Assembly: GCF_000284035.1 (NCBI RefSeq)
Contig: NC_016887.1
Coordinates: 3,410,001 to 3,474,000, forward strand
DNA length: 64,000 nucleotides
Direction: 5' to 3'
Origin: Nocardia cyriacigeorgica GUH-2
Lineage (GTDB): Bacteria > Actinomycetota > Actinomycetes > Mycobacteriales > Mycobacteriaceae
The notes under the pieces are model-generated. The model saw nothing but the letters and a program-made list of their open reading frames with translations, was not told where the DNA came from and did no database searches. Both the position numbers and the translations under genes were made by a program. Each line of letters begins with the position of its first letter. The stretch's first letter is position 1. Shown here piece after piece: positions 24,899 to 32,493 of the stretch.

Positions 24899-25390
24899 GG
24901 ACACCGCTGGTGATCGGTAGGTGATCCGGCCGGTCACCGTCAGGCACTCATCCAGGGCCAGGACGTCCAGGAGCGCTTCGGCCAGGCCCACGTCGTCGTC
25001 GGGCGACCCGTAGATCGAGATCGACAGGCCCGGCCGGTTCGGCGCCGAGAACGTCATCGGTTCGATCACCACCGGGCACACGGCGTGCAGCGTCAGGGTG
25101 GTGGCGAGGTCGCCGGCGAGGTCGCCGGTGCCCATATCGGCCTCGGCGACAACGGCCTCGATCACGTCGACCGGGCAGCGCGCCCCGGGTGCCAATCCCG
25201 CGAGCTCAGTCGGCGACCAGCGACGCAGCACCGCAAGTCCGCCGGCGTTCACCCGGCCCCGCCAGCGGTGCGACGACCGTTCCAGCAACTCGGACACTCT
25301 CGCCGCGCAGCGGACCGGATCGCGCACGACGACCAGTAGTTGCACATGACGGCGATCGGCGCCGGTCGCGCACGCGCCGGCCACGGTCAT
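24737..25390 (-). CDS. conserved-looking soluble protein of unknown function
   Basis: A 217-residue protein without membrane segments. The first 170 residues look like a genuine alpha/beta fold (HVQLLVVVRDPVRCAARVSE, ARCPVDVIEAVVAEADMGTG, TLTLHAVCPVVIEPMTFSAP). The last 50 are Arg/Pro-rich and lie antisense to the helix-turn-helix region of the convergent AraC gene, so that tail is probably unstructured. The start ATG overlaps the upstream gene's stop (ATGA), showing cotranslation with the small membrane protein. No family recognised. Confidence 0.6.
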   Translation of the reverse strand: MTVAGACATGADRRHVQLLVVVRDPVRCAARVSELLERSSHRWRGRVNAGGLAVLRRWSPTELAGLAPGARCPVDVIEAVVAEADMGTGDLAGDLATTLTLHAVCPVVIEPMTFSAPNRPGLSISIYGSPDDDVGLAEALLDVLALDECLTVTGRITYRSPAVSSAGPGPLRGQRPLPELGRAHPGFGTEHPEEVAVTAEPARVRDRSHRLVRMVHQ

Positions 25391-25788
25391 CGCACGCCCC
25401 TGTCGGCGAGCTCCCGCGGCGGGTATCCGGCGGCGAGCCGGCGTTCCGAGGCGACTCGGACCACAGCGCGATCACTGCCCACGGCGCGCGAACGCGGCCG
25501 GGCCCGGCGCCACGCCATGACGAGCAGCGCGGCCGCGGTGCCCGATGTCAGCACGGTCGCCACCAGCGCCAACCCCAGCGACCAGGCCGGCGCCGTGCCC
25601 GACAGCGCGGCGCCGTGACGTCGCATCAACAGCGCGGCGGTCACCGGACCTGCCAGTGCGGCGGTGGCCGCGACCAGTACCAGTGCGCCGGTGACCAGAT
25701 CCACCGCCGACAACGGCCGACTGCTCCGCGCCCGGACCGCACGATGGCGTCCACTCAGCGAATTCCGCTCTCCCCTGATCGCGACCAC
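25387..25788 (-). CDS. two-helix membrane protein of unknown function
   Basis: A 133-residue protein with two hydrophobic stretches (LVTGALVLVAATAALAGPVT and WSLGLALVATVLTSGTAAAL) and basic cytoplasmic ends. The start is placed at GTG 25788 because AAGGGGAA precedes it; a longer frame to 25863 is possible. Its stop overlaps the start of the next gene (ATGA), so it forms a coupled pair with the soluble protein downstream. No family recognised. The ~290-bp region upstream, shared with the divergent DNA ligase gene, holds two near-palindromes of the type CCCGGATA..ATCGGG near 25974 and 26019. Confidence 0.55.
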   Translation of the reverse strand: MVAIRGERNSLSGRHRAVRARSSRPLSAVDLVTGALVLVAATAALAGPVTAALLMRRHGAALSGTAPAWSLGLALVATVLTSGTAAALLVMAWRRARPRSRAVGSDRAVVRVASERRLAAGYPPRELADRGVR

Positions 25789-26081
25789 GACTTCCCCTTC
25801 CGTTTTCCCTGCTAGAACGCATTCGAACCGGAGGTTGAATCGTAGGACGAAACGCCCGGGCACGACGAGAATGAGATAGAAAGGTAGCCGAAACCGTCAT
25901 CAGCAATCATGCAGCGACTATTTGTGCCGGAGGCGAGGAACGACCCGTCACGTCCGGGATCCCGGATAACTATCGGGTCGCTGCGCATGCCGGATTCGCC
26001 CGGATATCGGGTGAATGCCGGGTAACAGTCCAGGCATACCGTGGTTCGACTTGCTCCGCGCTGCGATGCTGCGGATACGCT

Positions 26082-27053
26082 GTGACGGTGGTCGCGGTTC
26101 CGGCGCCGATGCTGGCCGTCGCAGGACGGCCGCCCGATGATGCCGACTGGGCGGTCGAGATGAAGTGGGACGGGGTGCGGGCCATCGTCGTCTGCCGCGG
26201 CGGCGAATGCCGGCTCTACAGCCGCAATCAGCGCGACATCACCGGGTCCTATCCCGAACTCGCCGGCGCACTCGGCGCAGTGGCAGGCGGGCGCGAACTG
26301 GTCCTCGATGGCGAGATCATCGCCCAGACCGCGACCGGCGCACCGTCCTTCGCCCTGCTGCAACGCCGGATGCATGTCGTGCGGCCCACCAAGCAGTTGA
26401 TCGCCGCGGTGCCGGTGCAATTGCACCTGTTCGACATCCTCGCCGACGGCGGCGACTCGCTGACCGGGCTGCCGTACCTGCGACGACGCGACCGCTTGCA
26501 GGAACTCGACTTCACCGAGGCACCCGTACGCACCCCACCGCACTGGCTCGACGTCGACGCCGAACACTTGATGGCCGCCGCCCGCGACAACCATCTCGAA
26601 GGCATCGTGTCCAAACGCATCGACTCCACCTACCAGCCCGGCCGCCGCTCCCCCGCCTGGATCAAAACGCCGCTGCGCAAGAACACCGAAGCGATCGTGA
26701 CCGGCTGGACCACCGGAAACGGCGCCATGGCACCCACTTTCGGCTCCCTCATCCTCGGTGCCAACGACCCCGACGGCCGCCTCGTCTACATCGGCAACGT
26801 CGGCACCGGCTTCACCGCCGCCGTCCGCCGCTCCCTGCGCACCCGCCTCGACACCCTCGCCCGCCCCGACCCCCCATTCCCCCAGCCCCCACCCCGCTCC
26901 GCCGTCGGCACCGCCCACTGGGTCGACCCGGTCCTCGTCGGCGACATCGAATACCGCGAATACACCGGAGAAGGTCTGCGCCACCCCAGCTGGCGTGGAC
27001 TGCGCAACGACAAGACGCCGGACCAGGTCGAACTGCCAGAGACGGTGAGTTGA
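26082..27053 (+). CDS. ligC: ATP-dependent DNA ligase (LigC / LigD ligase-domain type)
   Basis: A 323-residue ligase with adenylation and OB domains only, lacking the polymerase and nuclease domains of full LigD. Motif I is MKWDGVRA with the AMP-accepting Lys at residue 28; ELVLDGEIIA is motif III, HLFDILADGG follows, LEGIVSKRIDSTY is motif IV, and PAWIKTP motif V. The OB part ends in VDPVLVGDIEYREYTGEGLR. Such enzymes seal nicks in backup repair. The GTG start lacks a ribosome-binding site, while TTGCTC-N17-GATACG just upstream would put transcription at about the GTG, so it may be leaderless. Near the C-terminal end a Pro-rich linker is encoded by a C-run tract. Confidence 0.88.
   Translation: MTVVAVPAPMLAVAGRPPDDADWAVEMKWDGVRAIVVCRGGECRLYSRNQRDITGSYPELAGALGAVAGGRELVLDGEIIAQTATGAPSFALLQRRMHVVRPTKQLIAAVPVQLHLFDILADGGDSLTGLPYLRRRDRLQELDFTEAPVRTPPHWLDVDAEHLMAAARDNHLEGIVSKRIDSTYQPGRRSPAWIKTPLRKNTEAIVTGWTTGNGAMAPTFGSLILGANDPDGRLVYIGNVGTGFTAAVRRSLRTRLDTLARPDPPFPQPPPRSAVGTAHWVDPVLVGDIEYREYTGEGLRHPSWRGLRNDKTPDQVELPETVS
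26864..26895 (-). other. potential G-quadruplex on the minus strand inside the DNA ligase gene
   Basis: Five runs of four to six C on the plus strand (26864-26867, 26870-26875, 26879-26883, 26886-26890, 26892-26895) give a minus-strand G4 motif with loops of one to three bases. It lies in the template strand of the ligase gene and encodes the Pro-rich linker PDPPFPQPPPR. Confidence 0.6.
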
Positions 27054-27198
27054 ACCGGATTCGCCACTCGGCCGGATGCTCGTCCGGTCGACGTCGGCGC
27101 CGGGTGTGCCAGTGGATTTGGGTTATGGGCCGGGCAGAACATTGCCGGTAACGTTGCCTGCCACACTGATCGGCCGGAACGAAGAGGGGGTGATCACC

Positions 27199-27705
27199 GT
27201 GCACGAATCGGCGGCTGCGCGGGCGGAGGCAGCGTGGGCACAGTGCCGGACGGCGCGCTATCGGTTCGCGGCAGGGCTTGCCGTTGCGGGTTCGCTGGCG
27301 TGGGCGGCACAGGCCTTCGGTGCCTGGATGCAGTCTCAGGAAGGTAAGTGGCAGGGCAACGAATACCTGTCCGTCGGCGGTTCGTCGATCACCGCCGACA
27401 ACCTACTGACGCTGCTGTCACTCGCTTACCTCCTCGTCGCCGGGCTCCTCGGCCGAGGTGCGGTACTTCTCCTGCGCGACAGGGTTTCCGGGCGCTCGAC
27501 GCTCATGGCCGGGGCATGGCTGGTGACGCTCGGTCAACTGTTCGCGGCCGCTCTCGCCTGGTGGCCGATCGACGCGTTCTACCACCACGCACCCGCCCAC
27601 ATCGTCTTCGCAACTCCACTGGTGGCGTTCCCTGTACTGACGATCCTGTGCCTTACGGAGGTCCGTGCTGCACCGGACGAGGTCGAGGCCGTAGTTTCGG
27701 AGTAA
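27199..27705 (+). CDS. four-helix membrane protein of unknown function
   Basis: A 168-residue protein with four hydrophobic segments (FAAGLAVAGSLAWAAQAF, LLTLLSLAYLLVAGLLG, LMAGAWLVTLGQLFAAALAW, IVFATPLVAFPVLTILCL). GTG 27199 is chosen because GAGGGGG lies eight bases upstream; GTG 27190 is also possible. It ends 11 bp before the kinase-fold gene, on the same strand, so the pair is probably cotranscribed. No known family recognised. Confidence 0.65.
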   Translation: MHESAAARAEAAWAQCRTARYRFAAGLAVAGSLAWAAQAFGAWMQSQEGKWQGNEYLSVGGSSITADNLLTLLSLAYLLVAGLLGRGAVLLLRDRVSGRSTLMAGAWLVTLGQLFAAALAWWPIDAFYHHAPAHIVFATPLVAFPVLTILCLTEVRAAPDEVEAVVSE

Positions 27706-27716
27706 ATGGCCGAGCA

Positions 27717-28820
27717 ATGATTCACGCGGTGACGGCCGACGACGAGACGCGGCAGGCACGTCTGAGCGCCTACAGCTCCGTTTCCAACGCCCTTGCCCTG
27801 CACAGCGATCAGGCGTCGCGCGAAGCCGTGGATGCGGCGAGACCGATCGGCACGGGCATCGGTGGGAAGGCTGCGCTGCTGGAGGTTGTCGGGACCCCGG
27901 TCTTCGTGAAACGAGTGCCCCTCACCGACCTCGAACGGCAGCCGCAGCACGTGCGGTCCACGGCGAACCTGTTCGATCTGCCGCAGATGTGCCAGTACGG
28001 CGTCGGCCTCATCGGCAGTCCCGGCTATGGAGCCTGGCGCGAGCTCGCCGTGCACACCATGACGACGAACTGGGTGCTCGCCGGTGAACACGCGGGCTTC
28101 CCCCTGATGTACCACTGGCGAGTCCTCCCGGACACGACACCGCTACCCGAGGAACTCGCCGACATAGACCGCGCCGTCGCCTACTGGGAAGGCCGACCGC
28201 AGGTACGCCACCGGATCGAAGCACTCCGAAGCTCTTCGGCAACCATCGCGTTGTTCCTGGAGTACATCCCGCAAAACCTGCACGAGTGGCTGAACGCTCA
28301 GATCGAGTCCGGCGACGCGGCCGCCGACCGGGCCTGCATCATGGTCGAACGAGAACTCGCCACTGGCACCGCATTCATGAACGGCCGCGGGCTGCTACAT
28401 CTCGACGCCCACTTCGCGAACATCCTGACCGACGGACAACGCCTCTACTTCGCCGATTACGGCCTCGCCCTTTCGTCCGGGTTCCACCTCTCCCCGGCCG
28501 AGGCCGAATTCTTCGACCGGAACCAGAGCTACGACAGCGGATACACGTCGACTTACCTGGCGATCTGGCTGATCACCGCTTTGTACGGACTCCGGGGAGA
28601 CGACCGCGCCGCGATGGTGCGCGCTATCGCCGAGGGAGACATCCCGAAGGACATCCCCGGCGAAGCCGCCGCAGTCCTCACCAGACACGCACCAATCGCC
28701 GACGCGATGTCCACCTTCACCCGCGACTTCCAGCACGAGAGTCGCACGACCCCATACCCAGACCAACAGATCCGCCGTTTACTGGACGCGCGAGCCATTC
28801 GACGCCGTGACGGCAGGTGA
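27717..28820 (+). CDS. protein-kinase-fold phosphotransferase
   Basis: A 367-residue protein with a eukaryotic-like or choline/aminoglycoside-kinase-like fold. An N-lobe Lys is seen in TPVFVKRVPLTDLE, the hinge region around ALFLEYIPQNLHEWL, the catalytic loop LLHLDAHFANIL (His-x-Asp-x4-Asn), and YFADYGLAL in place of the usual DFG metal-binding motif. All residues for phosphate transfer are therefore present. The substrate may be a protein or small molecule; neighbouring chloramphenicol-phosphotransferase-like and erythromycin-esterase genes raise the possibility of drug modification, but this is only context. It follows a small membrane protein gene in the same operon. Confidence 0.7.
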   Translation: MIHAVTADDETRQARLSAYSSVSNALALHSDQASREAVDAARPIGTGIGGKAALLEVVGTPVFVKRVPLTDLERQPQHVRSTANLFDLPQMCQYGVGLIGSPGYGAWRELAVHTMTTNWVLAGEHAGFPLMYHWRVLPDTTPLPEELADIDRAVAYWEGRPQVRHRIEALRSSSATIALFLEYIPQNLHEWLNAQIESGDAAADRACIMVERELATGTAFMNGRGLLHLDAHFANILTDGQRLYFADYGLALSSGFHLSPAEAEFFDRNQSYDSGYTSTYLAIWLITALYGLRGDDRAAMVRAIAEGDIPKDIPGEAAAVLTRHAPIADAMSTFTRDFQHESRTTPYPDQQIRRLLDARAIRRRDGR

Positions 28821-28830
28821 CGCGCCGCAT

Positions 28831-29442
28831 CTATCGCGCGCGGCGCTGCTCGTGTGCGTCTCCGAACAGCACGGTTCCGGCCAGTTCGGTGGGCGTTGCG
28901 GTCCCAGTGTCGACCATCGTGTCGTAGGGGTGGCCGTGGTCGTGCACTGAGTGGAAATGGCCGCGGGCCAAGCCGACCGGGTGATTGCGGGCTCTTTCCC
29001 GCTGCTCGGCAACCGGCAAGGGGCAGGTGACGCCGACGAGTTGTACGTCCAGGCCGGTGAGGGCATTCATCCAGATCGGTAGCAGGTCTGGGGTCAGCAG
29101 CATTTCGTCGATCACCAGGTTGTCGCCACCGTGGGCGAAGGTGGCGGCCGCTGCGCAGGCGGAATGCAGCAGGCGGCGGCCGAGAGAGCCGCAACGGATG
29201 ACCACGGTGGGGTTGCCGTCGGTGTCGTGGCCGGAGCGGTCGTACCAGAAGCCGTCGCGACTGAGCGGACCGTCGCGGCCGCCACCCCAATTCGGGGGCA
29301 CAAGGCCGAACAGGGTGTCGATGCCCCAGTAGACGAAGGGGACCTCACTTTCGTCCTGAATTGCGCGTGCGAGTGTAGTTTTGCCTGAGCTCGACGTTCC
29401 GTTGAGGAAGATCACCCGCGGCGGGTGGGGTCCGATCGGCAT
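28831..29442 (-). CDS. chloramphenicol phosphotransferase-like P-loop kinase
   Basis: A 203-residue P-loop NTPase of the CPT family. The Walker A motif is LNGTSSSGKTTLARAIQ (residues 13-29), followed by VPFVYWGIDTLFGLVP, where CPT carries its catalytic Asp, and NLVIDEMLLTPDLL. In Streptomyces venezuelae CPT inactivates chloramphenicol by phosphorylation, but most family members have unknown substrates. It is convergent with the kinase-fold gene and downstream of the MerR gene on the same strand. Resistance is possible, not shown. Confidence 0.8.
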   Translation of the reverse strand: MPIGPHPPRVIFLNGTSSSGKTTLARAIQDESEVPFVYWGIDTLFGLVPPNWGGGRDGPLSRDGFWYDRSGHDTDGNPTVVIRCGSLGRRLLHSACAAAATFAHGGDNLVIDEMLLTPDLLPIWMNALTGLDVQLVGVTCPLPVAEQRERARNHPVGLARGHFHSVHDHGHPYDTMVDTGTATPTELAGTVLFGDAHEQRRAR

Positions 29443-29475
29443 ATGGCCAGAGTATGCAGCAACGGGAACTAGCCC

Positions 29476-30168
29476 TTATTCCTTATCGAGCAGGTGGAGA
29501 TAGACGTCCAATTGTGCTGCGCCGCTGAGTAGATGGCGGCTGCGGGTGGCGAGGCGGTGTTGCCAGGTGGTGAGGAAGGTGTGCAGGGCTTCGGGGCCGC
29601 CGGCTTCGTGGATCGAGTCGAGGAAGTCGGCGACTTTGGGGAGGGGGTAGCCGGCGCGGCGGAGTTGGCGGGTTATTTCGGCGTCGCGGATGGTGTCGGG
29701 GCCGTATTCGCGGTGGCCGGTGGTGGGGTTGCGGTGGGGGCGCAGGATTCCTTCGGATTCCCAGGTGCGCAGGGTGGCGGGGTGGACGCCGATGCGGCGG
29801 GCGAGCTCACCGACCGACAGCGGGGGTCCGGGGATCGAGGGTGGTGTGGTGGAGAGGGCGCCGAGGCCGGTGGCGACGTCGAGGCGGGTGTCGCGTTCGG
29901 TGAGCAGGGCGAGGTGGGCGGCGTCGATGAGGCGGTAGGCGGATTCGGTGTCGCCGCGGTTGACGGCGCGCATGATCTGGGCGGCGGGTTCGTGGCCGTG
30001 GCCGGCGCGTAGGGCGAGGAAGGTGCGCAGGGCTTGGGCGTGCAGCGGGGTGTAGCGGCGGTAGCCGGTGTCGCTGCGGGCGCTCGGCGGGAGGATTCCG
30101 GCGTCCTCGTAGTTGCGGATCGCCTGGGCGGACAATTGGTGTTCCCGGGCGAGGTCGATGGGACGCAG
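29476..30168 (-). CDS. double-MerR-domain transcriptional regulator (TioE-like), probable CTG start
   Basis: A protein of about 230 residues carrying two MerR DNA-binding domains. The first runs RPIDLAREHQLSAQAIRNYE to GYRRYTPLHAQALRTF. The second is LSVGELARRIGVHPATLRTW to TGHREYGPDTIRDAEITR. Two-domain MerR proteins of this kind (TioE-like) are found in actinobacteria. Related proteins begin MRPxDLAREH, which here would be CTG 30166-30168, preceded by GGAGG at ideal spacing; the alternatives GTG 30228 or TTG 30240 add residues unlike the family. It is divergent from an erythromycin-esterase family gene across a 111-bp promoter region and probably regulates it. Confidence 0.75.
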   Translation of the reverse strand: MRPIDLAREHQLSAQAIRNYEDAGILPPSARSDTGYRRYTPLHAQALRTFLALRAGHGHEPAAQIMRAVNRGDTESAYRLIDAAHLALLTERDTRLDVATGLGALSTTPPSIPGPPLSVGELARRIGVHPATLRTWESEGILRPHRNPTTGHREYGPDTIRDAEITRQLRRAGYPLPKVADFLDSIHEAGGPEALHTFLTTWQHRLATRSRHLLSGAAQLDVYLHLLDKE

Positions 30169-30279
30169 GTGGACCTCCGTTTGAGGCTTTCGGCAGCAAC
30201 TACCAGGTAATCGCTGACGAAGTTTCACTCGATTCTTCAACGATAGCGTCGAGGGCAGGTCCTTCTGAAAGGGGTATCC

Positions 30280-31497
30280 ATGTCCACTTCCACCTCGCTG
30301 CGCGCGCTGGCTCGCGAACTCGATGATTCAGCCGGCCTGGGCCGGGCGGTTGATGAACTGCTCGCCACGCGGGCCGAGCCGACGACGCTGCTCGGGCTCG
30401 GCGAGCCGACGCACGGGATCGCGGCCTTTCCGGTGCTGCGCAACAAGCTGCTCGCCCAACTGGTGGAGCGGGGGTTCCGGTCGATCGCACTCGAGATCGA
30501 CATGTTCGCCGCCGCACTGGTGAACGACTACGTTCAGGGCGCGAATACCGATCTCGACATCGTGCTCGCGGACGGGTTCAGCCACCGTTTCGGCGGCGTA
30601 CCGGGCAATCGAGAACTGGTCGAATGGCTCCGCATGCACAACGCCGGTCGCCCGCCGCAGGATCGGGTTCGCTTCTACGGCTTCGACTTTCCCGGCGATC
30701 AGGTCGACATCGCGAGCCCGAGGCCGGCCCTTCGCGCCGCCGTCGAGTACCTGCCCGAGCCCTTGCGTCCGCGGTCGGCGGGCGAGCTGGAAGCCCTGCT
30801 CGGCGACGACGCCGACTGGACCAACCAGGCCGCCATGTACGACCCCGCCGTCTCCATCGGCAATTCCGATCGCGCTCGCGCCCTGCGCATCCTCGCCGAC
30901 GACCTCGCCGGCGCCCTGCGCCGCGCCGCACCCACCCTGCGTCCGGCGGACCCCGACGGCTACGCCGACGCCGTCGCCCACGCCCGCACCGCCCTCGGCC
31001 AGCTGCGCTTCCACGCCGCCATCGCCGAGACCGGCCCCAACCGCATCGCGAACATGCTGGCCGTCCGCGCGGAGATGATGGCCGACAACCTGCTCGACAT
31101 CAGGGCCCGCGAAGAACACCGCGGCCCCACACTGGTCTTCGCCCACAATGTGCACTTGCAATACACACCACCCACCATGACGGTCGGCGAGAACCAGGTG
31201 CAGTGGGCCAACGCCGGCGCACTCGTCGCCCTCACCCTCGGCGAGCGCTACGCCGTCATAGCCGCCGACGCCAACCCACACAGCGAACCCGGCACCCTGC
31301 AAGGCGCGCTGGCCGAGGCCACCACCGGCCGAGCCCTGTTCCCCAGTAGAGCGCTACGCGCCGCCCTGCCCGCGTCGATCCGCACTGGCGAGCCGATGAT
31401 GCCCGGCCACATCCCGCTCAGCCCGCAAGACCTCGACGGCGCCGACGCGGTCATCTGGATCGCCGACACCGACGGGCAGCGGCATCAGTACTGGTAG
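30280..31497 (+). CDS. erythromycin esterase family protein
   Basis: A 405-residue hydrolase of the Ere family. The key motif LLGLGEPTHGIAAFPVLRNK places the catalytic His at residue 45 with Glu 42, and SIALEIDMF supplies the next conserved Glu. VRFYGFDFPGDQVD and LVFAHNVHLQYTPP match later conserved segments. EreA and EreB open the macrolide lactone ring; many family members have unknown substrates. The divergent MerR-type gene suggests drug- or ligand-inducible expression. The ATG follows GAAAGGGG. Confidence 0.85.
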   Translation: MSTSTSLRALARELDDSAGLGRAVDELLATRAEPTTLLGLGEPTHGIAAFPVLRNKLLAQLVERGFRSIALEIDMFAAALVNDYVQGANTDLDIVLADGFSHRFGGVPGNRELVEWLRMHNAGRPPQDRVRFYGFDFPGDQVDIASPRPALRAAVEYLPEPLRPRSAGELEALLGDDADWTNQAAMYDPAVSIGNSDRARALRILADDLAGALRRAAPTLRPADPDGYADAVAHARTALGQLRFHAAIAETGPNRIANMLAVRAEMMADNLLDIRAREEHRGPTLVFAHNVHLQYTPPTMTVGENQVQWANAGALVALTLGERYAVIAADANPHSEPGTLQGALAEATTGRALFPSRALRAALPASIRTGEPMMPGHIPLSPQDLDGADAVIWIADTDGQRHQYW

Positions 31498-31617
31498 ATG
31501 TGCCGATAGCCGCCCCGCTTGGGCCCGCCGGGCGGTGCGGCGCCGCTCGGCGGGTGAGCAGGACGAGGGTGCACCGAACCCGCCGACGCTCTGAGGCAAG
31601 GTCGGTGTCAACCCCGG

Positions 31618-32445
31618 CTAAGGCCGGCGCCACTTCTCGTCGGGAACGAGCTGGCTGGACTGCGGGCCCATCAGCAGCATGCCGCCGTCGACGACGTAGG
31701 AGGCGCCGGTGATGTAGCCGGCGGCGGGGGTGGCGAGGAAGGCCACGACGGAGGCGACTTCGTCGGCGTGGCCGGGGCGGCCCAGCGGTAGGCCGGGGCG
31801 AGGTTGTTCGCGGGGGTCGACGTCTTCCTGTCCGGTCATCGGGGTCGAGATCTCGCCGGGTGCCACCGAATTGACGGTGATGCCGTGTTCGGCCAGTTCC
31901 AGCGCCAGCACTTTGGTGAGGGCGCCGAGTCCGGCTTTGGCGGCGCAGTACGGTGCCGCGCCGACGCGCGGTGCGTGTTCGTGCACGCTGGTGATGTTGA
32001 TGATCCGGCCACCGCGCCCGGCCTCGATCATGTGCGCGGCGGCGCGCTGGGAACACAGGAACGCGCCGTCCAGATCCACCGACAGCACGTGGCGCCAGGT
32101 GTCGAAATCCATGTCCATCACCAGGGTGGCCGAGCCGGTTCCGGCGCAGTTGACCAGCACGTCGAGGCCGCCCAGTTCGGTGGCGAGTTCGTCGATGACG
32201 GCGGTGCTGGTGGGCAGGTCGCCGAGGTCGAGCTGCCGGACGGCGGGGCGCGCGCCGCGCTCACGGACCAGGTCGGCGGTCCGCGCGGCGCCCTGCTCGT
32301 CCGCGTGATATGTGATGCCCACATCCACTCCGCCACCGGCCAGCGCGACGGCGATGGCGCGTCCGATGCCGGAATCGGAGCCGGTGACCACGGCGCGCAG
32401 CGGTGCGCCGATGCGTTCCTTCGGTAAGGGAGCGATAGTTGCCAT
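31618..32445 (-). CDS. short-chain dehydrogenase/reductase (SDR)
   Basis: A 275-residue classical SDR. The cofactor motif RAVVTGSDSGIGRAIAVAL lies near residue 18, LDVLVNCAGTGSA provides the NNAG-type element, IINITSVHEHA the catalytic Ser region and APYCAAKAGLGAL the Tyr-x3-Lys pair; FLATPAAGYITGASYVVDGG closes the fold. It oxidises or reduces an alcohol/ketone with NAD(P). It sits downstream of an NAD-dependent epimerase on the same strand, at the edge of the heptose locus. No Shine-Dalgarno is present and a SigF-like -10 lies about ten bases upstream of the ATG, so its mRNA may be nearly leaderless. Confidence 0.88.
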   Translation of the reverse strand: MATIAPLPKERIGAPLRAVVTGSDSGIGRAIAVALAGGGVDVGITYHADEQGAARTADLVRERGARPAVRQLDLGDLPTSTAVIDELATELGGLDVLVNCAGTGSATLVMDMDFDTWRHVLSVDLDGAFLCSQRAAAHMIEAGRGGRIINITSVHEHAPRVGAAPYCAAKAGLGALTKVLALELAEHGITVNSVAPGEISTPMTGQEDVDPREQPRPGLPLGRPGHADEVASVVAFLATPAAGYITGASYVVDGGMLLMGPQSSQLVPDEKWRRP

Positions 32446-32454
32446 GCTGATCGG

Positions 32455-32479
32455 CTACCCGCCCGCACCGGGCCGACAC
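32455..32479 (-). promoter_or_regulatory. possible SigF/SigB-type promoter of the SDR gene
   Basis: On the minus strand GTGT and GGGTAG are 15 bp apart; the predicted transcription start lies only about three bases before the ATG at 32445. The -35 differs from GTTT by one base. Confidence 0.35.
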
Positions 32480-32493
32480 CGCCGCGGGACTGC

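Noticed and set aside
31524..31554. Inverted repeat after the erythromycin-esterase gene as a terminator
   Set aside because: Only 7-bp arms (CCCGCCG/CGGCGGG) with a 17-base loop; too weak to call in GC-rich DNA.
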